Positions 29,570 through 37,963 are shown, counted from the first letter of the stretch. The stretch is DNA of 64,000 nucleotides from Aureimonas sp. SK2 (GCF_029813115.1 NZ_JAPZDS010000001.1:62001-126000); one strand, 5' to 3'. The notes: generated from the letters alone by a model not told the origin. Made by a program: numbers and translations.

Positions 29570-29992
29570 GATCTTTCTTCTCCTCAAGGGGCAAGGCCGG
29601 AATGGCCACGCCCAGTGCCGCCCGCAAGGCGGTGGCGGCGGATGCGGCTCGTCCGGCCCGAGATAGGGCCGGGGCGAGAAAATGTCAGCCGAGGCGGGAG
29701 CGGGGTGCGATCGCGGACTGGCGCTCCAGGGGCCGATCGCGCGCGGAGCGCGTCGGGCGTCGGTGCGTGCCGGCGGTGCATCGGGTCCGCTTTTCTCCAG
29801 GACTCGGACGGCGGGAAAGAGGCTACATCGTTCGCCACGGCACACATCATAGGTGGCTCGCGCCTGTCAATCGCACGGCGCCCGCGTGCATCGCGCCGCC
29901 TCCCGCTTTCCAAACCCCGCGATCGCGCGATAAAGCAGGGCGGAGGCGCGTTGCGGGCGATCGCTTCGTCGCGAACCTTCGCAGGAGGCAGG
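29570..29992. other. 423-bp gap between divergent gap and DUF4164 genes
   Basis: No coding frame with a ribosome-binding site was found. It holds the divergent promoters for gap and for the DUF4164-zapA side. An imperfect hairpin (GCCGCCCGCAAGGCGGTGGC) sits near 29620. No transketolase remnant is recognisable. Confidence 0.5.
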
Positions 29993-30277
29993 ATGATGGA
30001 TGCGGCAAGTCCGCTCGGCGATGCGACCCTTCGACTGCAGAGGGCCCTGGAGCGGCTCGAGACCGCGGTAGACGCGCGGCTCTCGCGCGACGAGGTGGTT
30101 CTCTCGGTCGAGGAGGAGGTGCAGCGCATGACGGCCGACCGCTCCCGGCTGGCGAGCGAGCTGGATACCGCGATGTCCCGCGCCCAGCGCCTGGAGGCGG
30201 CCAACCGCGAGGTGTCGCGGCGGCTGGTCAACGCCATGGAATCGATTCGCGACGTCCTGGCCGAACGCCGCGCCTGA
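29993..30277 (+). CDS. DUF4164 family small coiled-coil protein
   Basis: 94 residues from the ATG at 29993 (a second ATG follows at once), with AGGAGG 4-7 bp upstream. It is one long Glu/Arg/Ala-rich helix (LQRALERLETAVDARLSRDE, then VQRMTADRSRLASELDTA), as in DUF4164 proteins found beside zapA in Rhizobiales. Function is unknown; size, coiled coil and position 26 bp before zapA suggest a division or cytoskeletal helper, an inference from context. Confidence 0.8.
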   Translation: MMDAASPLGDATLRLQRALERLETAVDARLSRDEVVLSVEEEVQRMTADRSRLASELDTAMSRAQRLEAANREVSRRLVNAMESIRDVLAERRA

Positions 30278-30302
30278 CCCGACGAGGATTGGAAGCCGAC
30301 CC

Positions 30303-30668
30303 ATGCCCCAGATTGCGGTCACCATCGACGGCAAGACCTACCGCATGGCCTGCGCCGACGGCGAGGAGGAGCATCTCCTCGGCCTTGGCGCCGGGCTCGA
30401 CGCGCGCGTCTCGCAGCTCCGCGGCAGCTTCGGCGAAATCGGGGATCTGCGCCTGATGGTGATGGCCGCCCTCATGGTCGCCGACGAGCTGGACGAGGCG
30501 CGGGCGCGCCTCGCGGCGGCCGAGGACGAGATCGCCGAGCTGTCCCGGCGCGAGGCCCAGGCCGCGACCGGCGTGCGCGCGGGCGACGCGCGGCTCACCG
30601 AGCACCTTCTCGGCGTCTCCGAGATCGTGGAGCGCATCGCCGCCAAGCTGGAAACCGGCCGGCCCTGA
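30303..30668 (+). CDS. zapA: Cell division protein ZapA
   Basis: 121 residues, a small cytoplasmic coiled-coil protein that bundles FtsZ protofilaments at the division ring. The N-terminal globular head opens QIAVTIDGKTYRMACADGEE, followed by HLLGLGAGLDARVSQLRG and the dimer-forming helix LRLMVMAALMVADELDEARA. It is 26 bp after the DUF4164 gene in one likely operon and is followed by the 6S RNA locus, the ancient zapA-ssrS-cyclo-ligase order known from enterobacteria too. Confidence 0.92.
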   Translation: MPQIAVTIDGKTYRMACADGEEEHLLGLGAGLDARVSQLRGSFGEIGDLRLMVMAALMVADELDEARARLAAAEDEIAELSRREAQAATGVRAGDARLTEHLLGVSEIVERIAAKLETGRP

Positions 30669-30715
30669 TCCTTGGCGGTCTCGCGGCCATGGAAACACCG
30701 AGAGGGGAGTGCTAT

Positions 30716-30856
30716 ATTCCCTGTCGGCGGGCTGCGCGGTTCGACAGGGATAACTTATTCCCCGGGGCCTTACGCATCCCTAAGGGAGCTGTTCCTGCCT
30801 CGGCCCGTGGGCTGGGGCATACGGCGCCCACCTACTCTGTAGGTTCCCGGGATCGA
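30716..30856 (+). ncRNA. ssrS: 6S RNA (ssrS), alphaproteobacterial form
   Basis: This lies between zapA and the 5-formyltetrahydrofolate cyclo-ligase gene, the position of 6S RNA in most proteobacteria. An extended -10 (TGCTATATT, 30710-30718) precedes it. The body carries GAGCTGTTCCTGCCTCGG, GGCTGGGGCATACGGCGC, CCACCTACTCTGTAGG and TTCCCGGGATC, a series recalling alphaproteobacterial 6S RNAs. ATTCCC (30716-30721) can close with GGGATC (30849-30854). An alternative 8-bp stem pairs 30719-30726 with 30742-30749. 6S RNA binds sigma-70 RNA polymerase and dampens transcription in stationary phase. Ends are estimates. Confidence 0.7.
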
Positions 30857-30936
30857 TCTTCTCATCGGCCGAGGTGGCTCGCCACTCCTCTCCCAATCCG
30901 GTATGGCCGAGCCCGCTTCGAGCGAAGGGGGAAGCC

Positions 30937-31530
30937 ATGTCCGATATCGTCGCCCGCAAGGCCGAGCTTCGCCGCATTGCCCGCGCCCGGCGCGAGGCGA
31001 TCCCACAGGCCCAGCGGATCGAGGCGGCCTTCGCGCTTGCCGAGCATGTCGCCGACGATCTGTCCTTCGACGCGGTGGACGTCGTCGGCGCCTATCTTCC
31101 CATCGGTTCCGAGATCGACCCGCGCCCGGTCATGACGGCGCTCTCCGACCGCAGGCTTCGGCTGGCGGCGCCCGCCATTGTGGACGGAGAGCTGGAATTC
31201 CGCGAACTGCTGCGCGACGGCGAACTCGTGGCCCAGGGGCTCGGCACCGTGGCGCCGGGGGCGGGTGCCCGCATCCTCCAGCCGGACGTGCTCCTCGTGC
31301 CGCTTCTCGCCTTCGACCGGCGCTGCGCGCGCATCGGCTACGGACGCGGCTTTTACGACCGCGCCATCGCCCGGCTTCTCGTGCCCAAGCCGAGGCTCCT
31401 GACCATCGGCCTCGCCTTCGATGCCCAGGAGGTGGACGAGGTGCCGAGCGAGCCGCACGACCGGTTCCTCGACCGCATCCTTACGGAAAGCGGAGTGCGG
31501 GTCCCCAGCGCATCGGCCTGCCCGCCGTAG
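30937..31530 (+). CDS. 5-formyltetrahydrofolate cyclo-ligase
   Basis: 197 residues from the ATG at 30937, with AAGGGGGA upstream. It converts 5-formyl-THF to 5,10-methenyl-THF using ATP. The N-terminal basic ARKAELRRIARARREAI, the nucleotide motif GAYLPIGSEIDP and the signature GYGRGFYDRAIARL are present. It follows 6S RNA as in the conserved zapA-6S-cyclo-ligase order. Its 3' end overlaps the convergent CAP lipoprotein gene by 50 bp. Confidence 0.93.
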   Translation: MSDIVARKAELRRIARARREAIPQAQRIEAAFALAEHVADDLSFDAVDVVGAYLPIGSEIDPRPVMTALSDRRLRLAAPAIVDGELEFRELLRDGELVAQGLGTVAPGAGARILQPDVLLVPLLAFDRRCARIGYGRGFYDRAIARLLVPKPRLLTIGLAFDAQEVDEVPSEPHDRFLDRILTESGVRVPSASACPP

Positions 31531-32023
31531 GCTGCGCCGCGTACTTCGACGGCGAGGCCAGGATCTGCGCCCAGTAGGGGCGGGGGTTGCCGGGCGTTCG
31601 CGCGCCGGCGAAGCCGATCTGCGTCACGTCCGGGTTGAGGAGGTTCTTGCGGTGGCTCGGCGAGTTGATCCAGCCCACCATGGCCTCGTCGTAGTCCTTG
31701 TAGCCGCGCGCGATGTTCTCGGCCGTGGTGCCCCAGCGGTAGCCGGCGCTCTCGACGCGGCCGGGCAGGGCGCCTGCCACCATGTGGTCCATCTTGTCGC
31801 GCCTCGCCATCGCCTCGCTCTGGGCTGCGGCGGCCTGCATAAGGCGGTCGTCGACGGTGAGCGGCTTCAACCCGTGCTCCGAACGGAAGGCGTTGACGAG
31901 CGCCAGCCCGTGGCCCCGGTCGATCGAGATGTCCGCCGTCCTGGCAGCCGGCACCTGCGTCGCGCAGGCTCCCAGCAGCCATGTCGCCAGGAGAGCGGCG
32001 GTCCCTTGCAGTCTCGTCTTCAT
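31481..32023 (-). CDS. CAP (SCP/TAPS) domain lipoprotein
   Basis: 180 residues from the ATG at 32023. A lipoprotein signal ends in the lipobox LLGAC with Cys20 as the lipidated residue. The CAP domain runs from about 40 (LALVNAFRSEHGLKPL) through DKMDHMV and GTTAENIARGYKDYDEAMVG to SPSHRKNLLNPDVTQIG, holding the CAP histidines and glutamates of the cleft. Such secreted proteins have no settled function in bacteria. Likely anchored in the outer membrane (Ala2). Convergent with the cyclo-ligase, overlapping by 50 bp. Confidence 0.87.
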   Translation of the reverse strand: MKTRLQGTAALLATWLLGACATQVPAARTADISIDRGHGLALVNAFRSEHGLKPLTVDDRLMQAAAAQSEAMARRDKMDHMVAGALPGRVESAGYRWGTTAENIARGYKDYDEAMVGWINSPSHRKNLLNPDVTQIGFAGARTPGNPRPYWAQILASPSKYAAQPTAGRPMRWGPALRFP

Positions 32024-32113
32024 TCGTCGGGTCGTCCTGCCTGTCGTCTGCCCTCGCAACGCGAGCCTGCCCGCGCTACGTCGTTCCAACCTTGTCCATC
32101 GGGAATCAGCGCA

Positions 32114-32734
32114 ATGATCGAGCTCTATACCTGGACCACGCCGAACGGCGAGAAGCCGGTGATCATGCTGGAGGAGCTCGGGCTCGACTACGCGCTGCGC
32201 CTGATCGACATCTCGACGGGCAAACAGAAGGAATCGGACTTTCTTGCGATCAACCCGAACGGCCGCATCCCGGCGCTGACCGACGACGGTGTGCGGGTCT
32301 TCGAGTCAGGCGCGATCCTCCTGCATCTCGCCGAGAAGACCGGGCGGCTGATCGCCCAGAGCGGCGTGGCGCGGGCCGAAGCCCTCGGATGGGTCTTCTT
32401 CCAGGCCGGCGGCACGGGGCCGATGATCGGGCAGGTCCACTATTTCCGCAACGCGAGCGAGCGCAGCGACTTCGCCATCCGCCGGTTCGAGAAGGAGGCG
32501 GAGCGGCTCCTCGGCGTGCTCGACGCCCGCCTGACGGAAGCCGAGTACCTTGCCGGCGACTATTCGGTCGCCGACGTGATGAACGTCTCCTGGGCTCGCG
32601 CCGGGCTGAAGGCGCTGGATGCCCATGAGCGCTTTCCCGCGCTGGCCGCCTGGGTGCGCCGCGTGGACGCGCGCCCGGCGGTGGTGCGCGCGCTCGAAAA
32701 GCTCAAGGCCGCCAAGGACGCGCTCGCGTCATGA
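32114..32734 (+). CDS. Glutathione S-transferase-like protein, YfcG/Ure2 type
   Basis: 206 residues from the ATG at 32114. Thioredoxin-like N-terminal domain with TPNGEKPVIMLEELGLDY and the cis-proline/Glu-Ser block NPNGRIPALTDD then FESGAILLHLAEKTG; the C-terminal helical domain has FFQAGGTGPMIGQVHYF. This matches YfcG, a disulfide-bond reductase using glutathione. The Asn of TPNG is the characteristic residue replacing Ser/Cys. Its stop overlaps the next ATG (ATGA), so it is coupled to the TIGR00282 phosphoesterase. Confidence 0.9.
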   Translation: MIELYTWTTPNGEKPVIMLEELGLDYALRLIDISTGKQKESDFLAINPNGRIPALTDDGVRVFESGAILLHLAEKTGRLIAQSGVARAEALGWVFFQAGGTGPMIGQVHYFRNASERSDFAIRRFEKEAERLLGVLDARLTEAEYLAGDYSVADVMNVSWARAGLKALDAHERFPALAAWVRRVDARPAVVRALEKLKAAKDALAS

Positions 32735-33552
32735 GGTTCCTGTTTCTCGGCGACATGGTCGGGCGCACGGGTCGTGTCGCGGTACGGGAGCGGCTTCCCG
32801 GCCTCGTGTCCGACTGGCGGCTCGATTTCGTCGTGGTCAACGGCGAGAACGCGGCCGGCGGCTTCGGGATCACGGAGGATATCTTCGAGGAGACGCTGGC
32901 GGCCGGCGCCGACGTCGTGACGACCGGCAACCACGTCTTCGACCAGCGCGAGGCGCTGACCTTCGCGCCGCGCCACGACCGCTTCCTGCGCCCCGCCAAC
33001 TACCCGAAGGGCACGCCCGGGCGCGGCTCTTGCCTCGTCGAGGCGCGGAACGGCGCGCGGGTGCTGGTGGCCAATGTCATGGGCCGGGTCTTCATGCATC
33101 CCGAACTCGACGACCCGTTCCGCGCTGCCGAGGATATCCTCGCCGCCTGTCCGCTCGGCGAGCAGGCGGATGCCGTGATCTTCGACTTCCACGCCGAGGC
33201 GACCAGCGAGAAGCAGTGCTTCGGCCATTTCCTCGACGGACGCGCCTCCGTCGTCGTCGGCACCCACACGCATGTGCCGACCGCCGACCACCAGATCCTG
33301 GCCGGTGGCACGGCCTATCAGTCGGACGCCGGCATGTGCGGCGACTACGATTCCTCCCTCGGCATGGACAAGGAGGAACCGATCAACCGCTTCGTCACAA
33401 AGGTGCCGCGCGGCCGCTTCGAAGCGGCGGCCGGCCCGGCGACGATCTGCGGTCTGGCGGTCGAGATTTCCGACCGGACGGGACTGGCGGAAAAGGTCGG
33501 TGCCGTGCGCATCGGCCCGCGGCTGGAGGGATCGGTCCCGAACTTCTGGTGA
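32731..33552 (+). CDS. TIGR00282 (YmdB-like) metallophosphoesterase
   Basis: 273 residues starting at the 4-bp ATGA overlap with the GST gene. Dinuclear metal site visible in FLFLGDMVGRTGR, NGENAAGGFGIT, TTGNHVFDQ, DFHAEATSEK and GTHTHVPTADH. In Bacillus YmdB is a 2',3'-cyclic nucleotide phosphodiesterase affecting development and mRNA; in alphaproteobacteria the role is unknown. Members are often next to 5-formyltetrahydrofolate cyclo-ligase, as here with two genes between. Complete. Confidence 0.92.
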   Translation: MRFLFLGDMVGRTGRVAVRERLPGLVSDWRLDFVVVNGENAAGGFGITEDIFEETLAAGADVVTTGNHVFDQREALTFAPRHDRFLRPANYPKGTPGRGSCLVEARNGARVLVANVMGRVFMHPELDDPFRAAEDILAACPLGEQADAVIFDFHAEATSEKQCFGHFLDGRASVVVGTHTHVPTADHQILAGGTAYQSDAGMCGDYDSSLGMDKEEPINRFVTKVPRGRFEAAAGPATICGLAVEISDRTGLAEKVGAVRIGPRLEGSVPNFW

Positions 33553-33622
33553 GGCCGGATAACCGCCGCAATCGCACGGTGGTCTTCCGGCTCCAGACCG
33601 TGCGGCAGGGGGCCTCCAGCAT

Positions 33623-33835
33623 TTGCGGACGATCCGTCTTCATCTCGTCGGCATTCTGCTGGCGCTGGTCGGCCTCGCCACGTCGATGCCGCAGCCACCG
33701 CTGCGCCATCACGCGCACGCCCTTCGCAGCCCCGCGCAGATCCAGCTCGACGACGACGACCAGCGCGACGACACGGTGGCGATCCTGGAAGATGAGGACA
33801 GCGAGGACGAGCGGGACGACGGGCGCCCCGCCTGA
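33623..33835 (+). CDS. Possible small exported acidic protein (70 aa)
   Basis: From a TTG start, the product has a hydrophobic signal-like N terminus (IRLHLVGILLALVGLATSMP), a short His/Pro stretch and a strongly acidic tail (QLDDDDQRDDTVAILEDEDS). This composition is unlike the noise frames around it. A GGGGG-rich site lies further upstream than usual and start choice is uncertain. No family recognised. It ends 3 bp before the end of the convergent MBL gene. The acidic tail could bind cations, but that is speculation. Confidence 0.4.
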   Translation: MRTIRLHLVGILLALVGLATSMPQPPLRHHAHALRSPAQIQLDDDDQRDDTVAILEDEDSEDERDDGRPA

Positions 33836-33838
33836 CGA

Positions 33839-34651
33839 TCACACTCCGTCGAGAAGCACAACCGTCGGCTGGCGCGGCAGACTGCGCACCGAGAGCGTGA
33901 TCGAGGACTCGTTGCGCCGCTCCACCGCGAAGTCGGGGATCTGCTCGAGAAACCGTTCGATCGGGGTGCGGAAGCGGTGCATCGGCAGGACCACCGAGGA
34001 ATGGAGACGCTGGGCGATCTCGCCCATGCCGCTCTGGCTCATGGTCCAGGACCCGTCCACCGGCACCATCAGGACGTCGAGCCGCCCGATGGCGGCATAG
34101 TCGTCCTCCGTCAGCTTGTGATGGAGGTGGCCGAGATGGCCGATGCACAGGCCCGAGGCCTCGACGATAAAGATCGAGTTGCCGTCCGGCTCGAACGTGC
34201 CGAAGCGGTTGATGTCCGTCGGCACGTTGCGGATCAGGACGTCGCCCACCGTCACCGCATGTTTGGCCGGACCGCCCTCCGGGTTCCAGCCGCGCAGCAC
34301 GGTGCCGATGCCGGGATCGGGGTGGTCGGTGTAGTGGGTCGAGTGGGCCTTGTTCATTGTCACGACGTCCGGCGCTTCGCCGCCGCCGTGAGAGCCGGAA
34401 TAGTCCGTGGCGATCCGAACTCCGTCCGCGCTCTCGATCATGTAGGTCGCGTGGTGGACGAAGGTGATCGTCACCTCGTCCCGCCCGTTCTGCGCGAGCC
34501 TCACGGGTGGGGCGGCGCCGTCGAGCGAGGCGTAGCGCGCGCCGGACAGCCCGTTTGCGATGGCAAGGCAGGTGCTGACGGGCGCACCTTCCGCCTGCGC
34601 AAGGGAGACGCCGAAGAGCGCCAGGAACAGGGCAGGGAACAGCCGTCGCAT
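33839..34651 (-). CDS. Exported MBL-fold metallo-hydrolase
   Basis: 270 residues from the ATG at 34651 with a signal peptide ([20 protein letters not shown]). The body looks like the MBL-fold hydrolases of the UlaG-like class: THIS-type variant [56 protein letters not shown] and LPMHRF. It should act in the periplasm on an unknown substrate. The histidine at HATY replaces the classical HxHxDH, while TH-H-D residues follow. It faces the small acidic gene tail to tail. Confidence 0.85.
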   Translation of the reverse strand: MRRLFPALFLALFGVSLAQAEGAPVSTCLAIANGLSGARYASLDGAAPPVRLAQNGRDEVTITFVHHATYMIESADGVRIATDYSGSHGGGEAPDVVTMNKAHSTHYTDHPDPGIGTVLRGWNPEGGPAKHAVTVGDVLIRNVPTDINRFGTFEPDGNSIFIVEASGLCIGHLGHLHHKLTEDDYAAIGRLDVLMVPVDGSWTMSQSGMGEIAQRLHSSVVLPMHRFRTPIERFLEQIPDFAVERRNESSITLSVRSLPRQPTVVLLDGV

Positions 34652-34824
34652 TGCTTGGGCCCTCGTCCGGTTTCGCCGATGGGGGAAGCCTGCGCCCCTT
34701 TCGCCGCCGCCCCAAGTCACACTCGCGTCATCCGCGCCCCGGTGCTTCGTCTGGACGCAGGGCGCGGCGGAATTTATACGGACGGCCAAAGCGATCCCGA
34801 TCAGACAAGAGAACAGGTGCCGCG

Positions 34825-35574
34825 ATGGCCGGTCATTCCCAATTCAAGAACATCATGCACCGCAAGGGCCGGCAGGACGCCGTGCGCTCCAAGATGTTCT
34901 CCAAGCTCGCGCGCGAGATCACGGTGGCGGCCAAGAGCGGCACGCCCGACCCCGACATGAACCCGCGCCTGCGCCTGGCGATCAACAACGCCAAGGCGCA
35001 GTCCATGCCCAAGGACAATATCCAGCGAGCCATCTCGAAGGGCTCGGGCGCCGACACCGAGAACTACGACGAGGTGCGCTACGAGGGTTACGGGCCGGGC
35101 GGCGTCGCCGTCATCGTCGAGGCGCTGACCGACAACCGCAACCGCACGGCCTCCAACGTGCGCTCCTACTTCACCAAGTCCGGCGGCGCGCTCGGCGAAA
35201 CCAACTCGGTCTCGTTCCTCTGGGACCGCGTCGGCGAGATCGTCTATCCCGCCAAGGCGGGCGACGCCGACAAGGTCATGGAAGCGGCCATCGAGGCGGG
35301 TGCCGACGACGTCCAGAGCGACGAGGACGGCCACCGCATCATCACCGCCTTCGCCGACATGAACGACGTGGCCGCAGCCCTGGAGAAGAGCCTCGGCGAG
35401 GCCGAGAGCGTCAAGATCATCTGGCGCCCGCAGACCACGACCCCCGTGGACGAGGAAAAGGCGCAGAGCGTCCTGCGCCTCATCGCCAACCTCGAAGACG
35501 ACGACGACGTGCAGAACGTCTACGCCAATTTCGAGGTGGACGAGGAGACCATGGCCAAGCTCTCGGCGGCTTGA
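34825..35574 (+). CDS. YebC/PmpR family DNA-binding regulatory protein
   Basis: 249 residues from the ATG at 34825, the family start ([20 protein letters not shown]). Three-domain YebC fold: an N-terminal helical domain to about 75, then DENR-like acidic domains with [20 protein letters not shown] and [17 protein letters not shown]. YebC proteins act as transcriptional regulators and, in newer work, relieve ribosome stalling at proline runs. In many alphaproteobacteria it precedes ruvC; here the accessory toxin-immunity pair and a serine hydrolase lie between them. A strong terminator follows. Confidence 0.94.
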   Translation: MAGHSQFKNIMHRKGRQDAVRSKMFSKLAREITVAAKSGTPDPDMNPRLRLAINNAKAQSMPKDNIQRAISKGSGADTENYDEVRYEGYGPGGVAVIVEALTDNRNRTASNVRSYFTKSGGALGETNSVSFLWDRVGEIVYPAKAGDADKVMEAAIEAGADDVQSDEDGHRIITAFADMNDVAAALEKSLGEAESVKIIWRPQTTTPVDEEKAQSVLRLIANLEDDDDVQNVYANFEVDEETMAKLSAA

Positions 35575-35597
35575 GCCGGACAGTGGAGTCAACGTCA

Positions 35598-35630
35598 AAG
35601 GGCCGCGCGGAGATGATCCGCGCGGCCCTT
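35598..35630 (+). terminator. Strong terminator after the YebC-family gene
   Basis: GGGCCGCGCGGA, loop GATGA, TCCGCGCGGCCC form a perfect 12-bp stem flanked by AA/TT, ending TTCTGCG. It also lies just past the convergent immunity gene stop. Confidence 0.85.
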
Positions 35631-35645
35631 CTGCGTTTGGGGTCG

Positions 35646-36017
35646 TTAGCCTAGCGCGATGATCACGTCGTCCGGCTCGGTCTTGTGATTGGTCCAGATG
35701 CGCACGCGCGTGTGAACGGAGGGCACGGCCATCGTCAGCATGTCCGGCGTAATGGCATCGGAGATCACGACCCGATACTCCGGCGTATCCAGCATGCGGT
35801 CGAACCTGGGTAGCGTCTTCTGCGGTGGAAGCTCGTCGAATGGCCCAAGCGTGATCGTCGTATCTCCGTCATTCCAATAGAGGCAGCCGACATTGATGCA
35901 CTGGTCGGTTGCGACGATGCCGACCCTGTCGTGATCCAGGGGGACGGTAATCTTGTGGACACCCGCGATATAGAAGCTGAGATACTCGGGAGCTACGGAA
36001 ACGGTCTTGATCGTCAT
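35646..36017 (-). CDS. Putative immunity protein for the adjacent HNH-type toxin
   Basis: 123 residues, starting at an ATG whose first four bases overlap the toxin stop (ATGA), the tight coupling usual for toxin-immunity pairs. The product is small, soluble and acidic in places (VPLDHDRVGIVATDQCINVG, NDGDTTITLGPFDELPP, RVVISDAITPDMLTMAVPSV). No known family is recognised. The role of immunity is inferred only from position, size and acidity opposite a basic toxin. The pair looks like an insertion between the YebC and serine hydrolase genes. Confidence 0.6.
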   Translation of the reverse strand: MTIKTVSVAPEYLSFYIAGVHKITVPLDHDRVGIVATDQCINVGCLYWNDGDTTITLGPFDELPPQKTLPRFDRMLDTPEYRVVISDAITPDMLTMAVPSVHTRVRIWTNHKTEPDDVIIALG

Positions 36018-36733
36018 TCCGATGGCTCCTTCAGATATGGCCTCATGAGGCCCCCTTGGCTTGAACTGCATGTGGCGCAGTGAGGGTAAATCCTCGTTGG
36101 TGTTCCCATAGATTTTGGTACTTGGTGGTCGCCGATGAAAGAGCCGCGTCGCGTGCCGGACTCTTGCTTGCCGCAACGGCGACACCCGTTTTCCCGGCCG
36201 ATCCGATCGATCTCCCGCTGCTCGGCGCGGTTCAGGCGGCGGTTGGTCGGCGGTGCCGGTATCCATTCGCTGGCATAGGGCCCAGGCCCGACGTGCGTCC
36301 CCGATAGCTCGTAGATCCGAAACCGAGCCGCATGTTCCACTGCTCGATTGGCCGAGATCAAGCCTTCCACGGTCTCGTAGGCCTGTGGCGGTGCCTTCCA
36401 TTTCGGATCGACGCGCCGCACGGCCCGGATCGCCTGATCCCTGGCGGCGGCTGACTGCGCCAGCAACACCTCCTGCGCCGGCGATACCGGCCGCCAGCGG
36501 CCGTTGATCCTGACCTGACCGCCCCCGCTTCTGCGCCGCGAAACGCGGTGGACCTGCGCGCCGCGAGGCCCGCGCACCCATTGTCCGCCATCCGACTGAC
36601 CCCGCGGGGCTCGCGGTTGGTCCGGCCGGTAGCCCGCTCTCAGGGTCAGCGCTAGACTGCCGGCCGCCGCCTGAAAGCGTGCCACCGCCAGCCGCCATTT
36701 CAGGGCGGACAGTCTGTTGTCGAATGGTTCCAC
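36014..36733 (-). CDS. Putative HNH/zinc-ribbon nuclease toxin with RQPR-GGQW leader
   Basis: 239 residues, starting at GTG 36733 with GAGGGAG about 10 bp upstream. Residues 35-53 hold YRPDQPRAPRGQSDGGQW, a motif seen in rhizobial and phage-linked proteins with variable C-terminal toxins. The middle (60-180) is basic. The C-terminal 60 residues form a candidate metal-binding HNH-like domain: ENGCRRCGKQ (Cys184, Cys187), GDHQVP (Asp202, His203) and YPHCATCSSSQGG (His218, Cys219, Cys222). This pattern occurs at the tips of polymorphic toxins. No signal peptide. DNA or RNA cleavage is inferred. Confidence 0.62.
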   Translation of the reverse strand: MEPFDNRLSALKWRLAVARFQAAAGSLALTLRAGYRPDQPRAPRGQSDGGQWVRGPRGAQVHRVSRRRSGGGQVRINGRWRPVSPAQEVLLAQSAAARDQAIRAVRRVDPKWKAPPQAYETVEGLISANRAVEHAARFRIYELSGTHVGPGPYASEWIPAPPTNRRLNRAEQREIDRIGRENGCRRCGKQESGTRRGSFIGDHQVPKSMGTPTRIYPHCATCSSSQGGLMRPYLKEPSE

Positions 36734-36886
36734 CTGCCGCGAACTCCCTCGTCTCGATGCGACGAGTGTCCGGCGGTGCGGAGAGTGGGGAGAAATGGGG
36801 GATAGCTGGACCGTCAGTGCAGCGACGGCCCAATCACCCCGGGATACGTCCGAGACGGCTCGCTCCAGGCAGCAGAGGGTGGACGA

Positions 36887-37963
36887 TCAGCTCTTGCCTT
36901 CGGTCGCCCGCCGCGCCTCGGCCGCTGGCACGATCGTCTCCGACACCAGCCGGTGCAGGTCCTGCACGTAGCCGGAGCGGGCGGAGGGCTGGTCCTCCGC
37001 CGAGGTGATGGCGACGGTGAGGGCGAGGTCGGGGATGACGTAGATCATCTGACCGCCGTAGCCCCAGCCGTAGCGGCCCTCATGGCCCGCGAACGTGTCG
37101 ATGAACCAGCCGTAACCGTAGCGCCCGTCGTGGAAGCGGGAGGTGGTGCGTGGGGTCCAGGACTGACGGATCCAGTCTTCGGAGAGGATGCGCGTGCCGT
37201 CGGCCGCCGTTCCGCCGCGACGGTAGAGTTCGCCGAAGGCGAGGAGCGAGCGCGGCGTCATCGCCATTTGGTTGCCGCCGAGATAGACCCCTTGCGGATC
37301 GCGCTCCCAGTCGGTGACGCGCACGCCGGCCGGTCCCAGCCACTCGCGGGCGAGTGCGAGCGTCGACTGGCCGCTCGCCTTCGTCAGGATGGCCGACAGA
37401 AGATGCGTAGAGCCGGTGGAATAGAGCATCGGCCCGCCGGGGTCGGTCACGAAAGGCCGGGCAAGCGCGTCGCGCACCCAGTTGCGCGAGGAGATCCAGG
37501 CGCCGTAGTTGCCGCCGGATGTGCGCTCCAGGCCGGCCTGCATCGACAGGAGGTTGCCAACCGTCACTTGCTCCAGACGTGGGTCGGCGTCGGCGGGGAA
37601 GTCGGCGCGCAGGAAGTCGGCGATCGGCTGGTCCGGCCCCTCAATCATACCCTTGTCGATCGCGATGCCGACCAGCGCCGAGACCACGGACTTGGAAGCC
37701 GATTTGATGTTGGTGGCGCGATCCGTCCGGTTGCCGCGCAAGCCTTCGTCCACCACCGTCTCGCCGCCTTGCGCGATCTGCAGCGTTTCCAGCGGCTGGA
37801 ACTCGCGGGCGCGCTCGACCGCGGCGTCGAAGCTCGCCGGAGCCGCCGTCGCGGCGGGTGCGCGCGCGTCGGGGGGCACGGGTGCGGCAGCGTCCTGCGC
37901 GAAGGCGGGCAGCGGTGCCGCGAGAAGGGCGACGAGGGCGGCGAGGATCGGGCGGCGGTTCAT
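36887..37963 (-). CDS. Exported serine hydrolase of the beta-lactamase/class C family
   Basis: 358 residues from the ATG at 37963, with a signal peptide ending PAFAQ. The SxxK catalytic motif is SASK (Ser88, Lys91), and the YSTGSTHLL block (Tyr181) stands for the YxN element; HDGRYGYGWFID and WGYGGQM supply the third motif region. The family includes 6-aminohexanoate-dimer hydrolase, EstB and penicillin-binding-like esterases in the periplasm. Substrate unknown. It is divergent from ruvC and read toward the toxin pair. Confidence 0.87.
   Translation of the reverse strand: MNRRPILAALVALLAAPLPAFAQDAAAPVPPDARAPAATAAPASFDAAVERAREFQPLETLQIAQGGETVVDEGLRGNRTDRATNIKSASKSVVSALVGIAIDKGMIEGPDQPIADFLRADFPADADPRLEQVTVGNLLSMQAGLERTSGGNYGAWISSRNWVRDALARPFVTDPGGPMLYSTGSTHLLSAILTKASGQSTLALAREWLGPAGVRVTDWERDPQGVYLGGNQMAMTPRSLLAFGELYRRGGTAADGTRILSEDWIRQSWTPRTTSRFHDGRYGYGWFIDTFAGHEGRYGWGYGGQMIYVIPDLALTVAITSAEDQPSARSGYVQDLHRLVSETIVPAAEARRATEGKS

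Noticed and set aside
27990-29627. 545-codon minus-strand frame through gap
   Set aside because: Only the last 186 codons (from 28550) resemble a protein family; the rest is a shadow of gap.
35646-36833. 395-codon minus-strand frame over the toxin and immunity genes
   Set aside because: The first part is an out-of-frame reading of the toxin gene; the real small gene starts at the ATG at 36017, overlapping the toxin stop.
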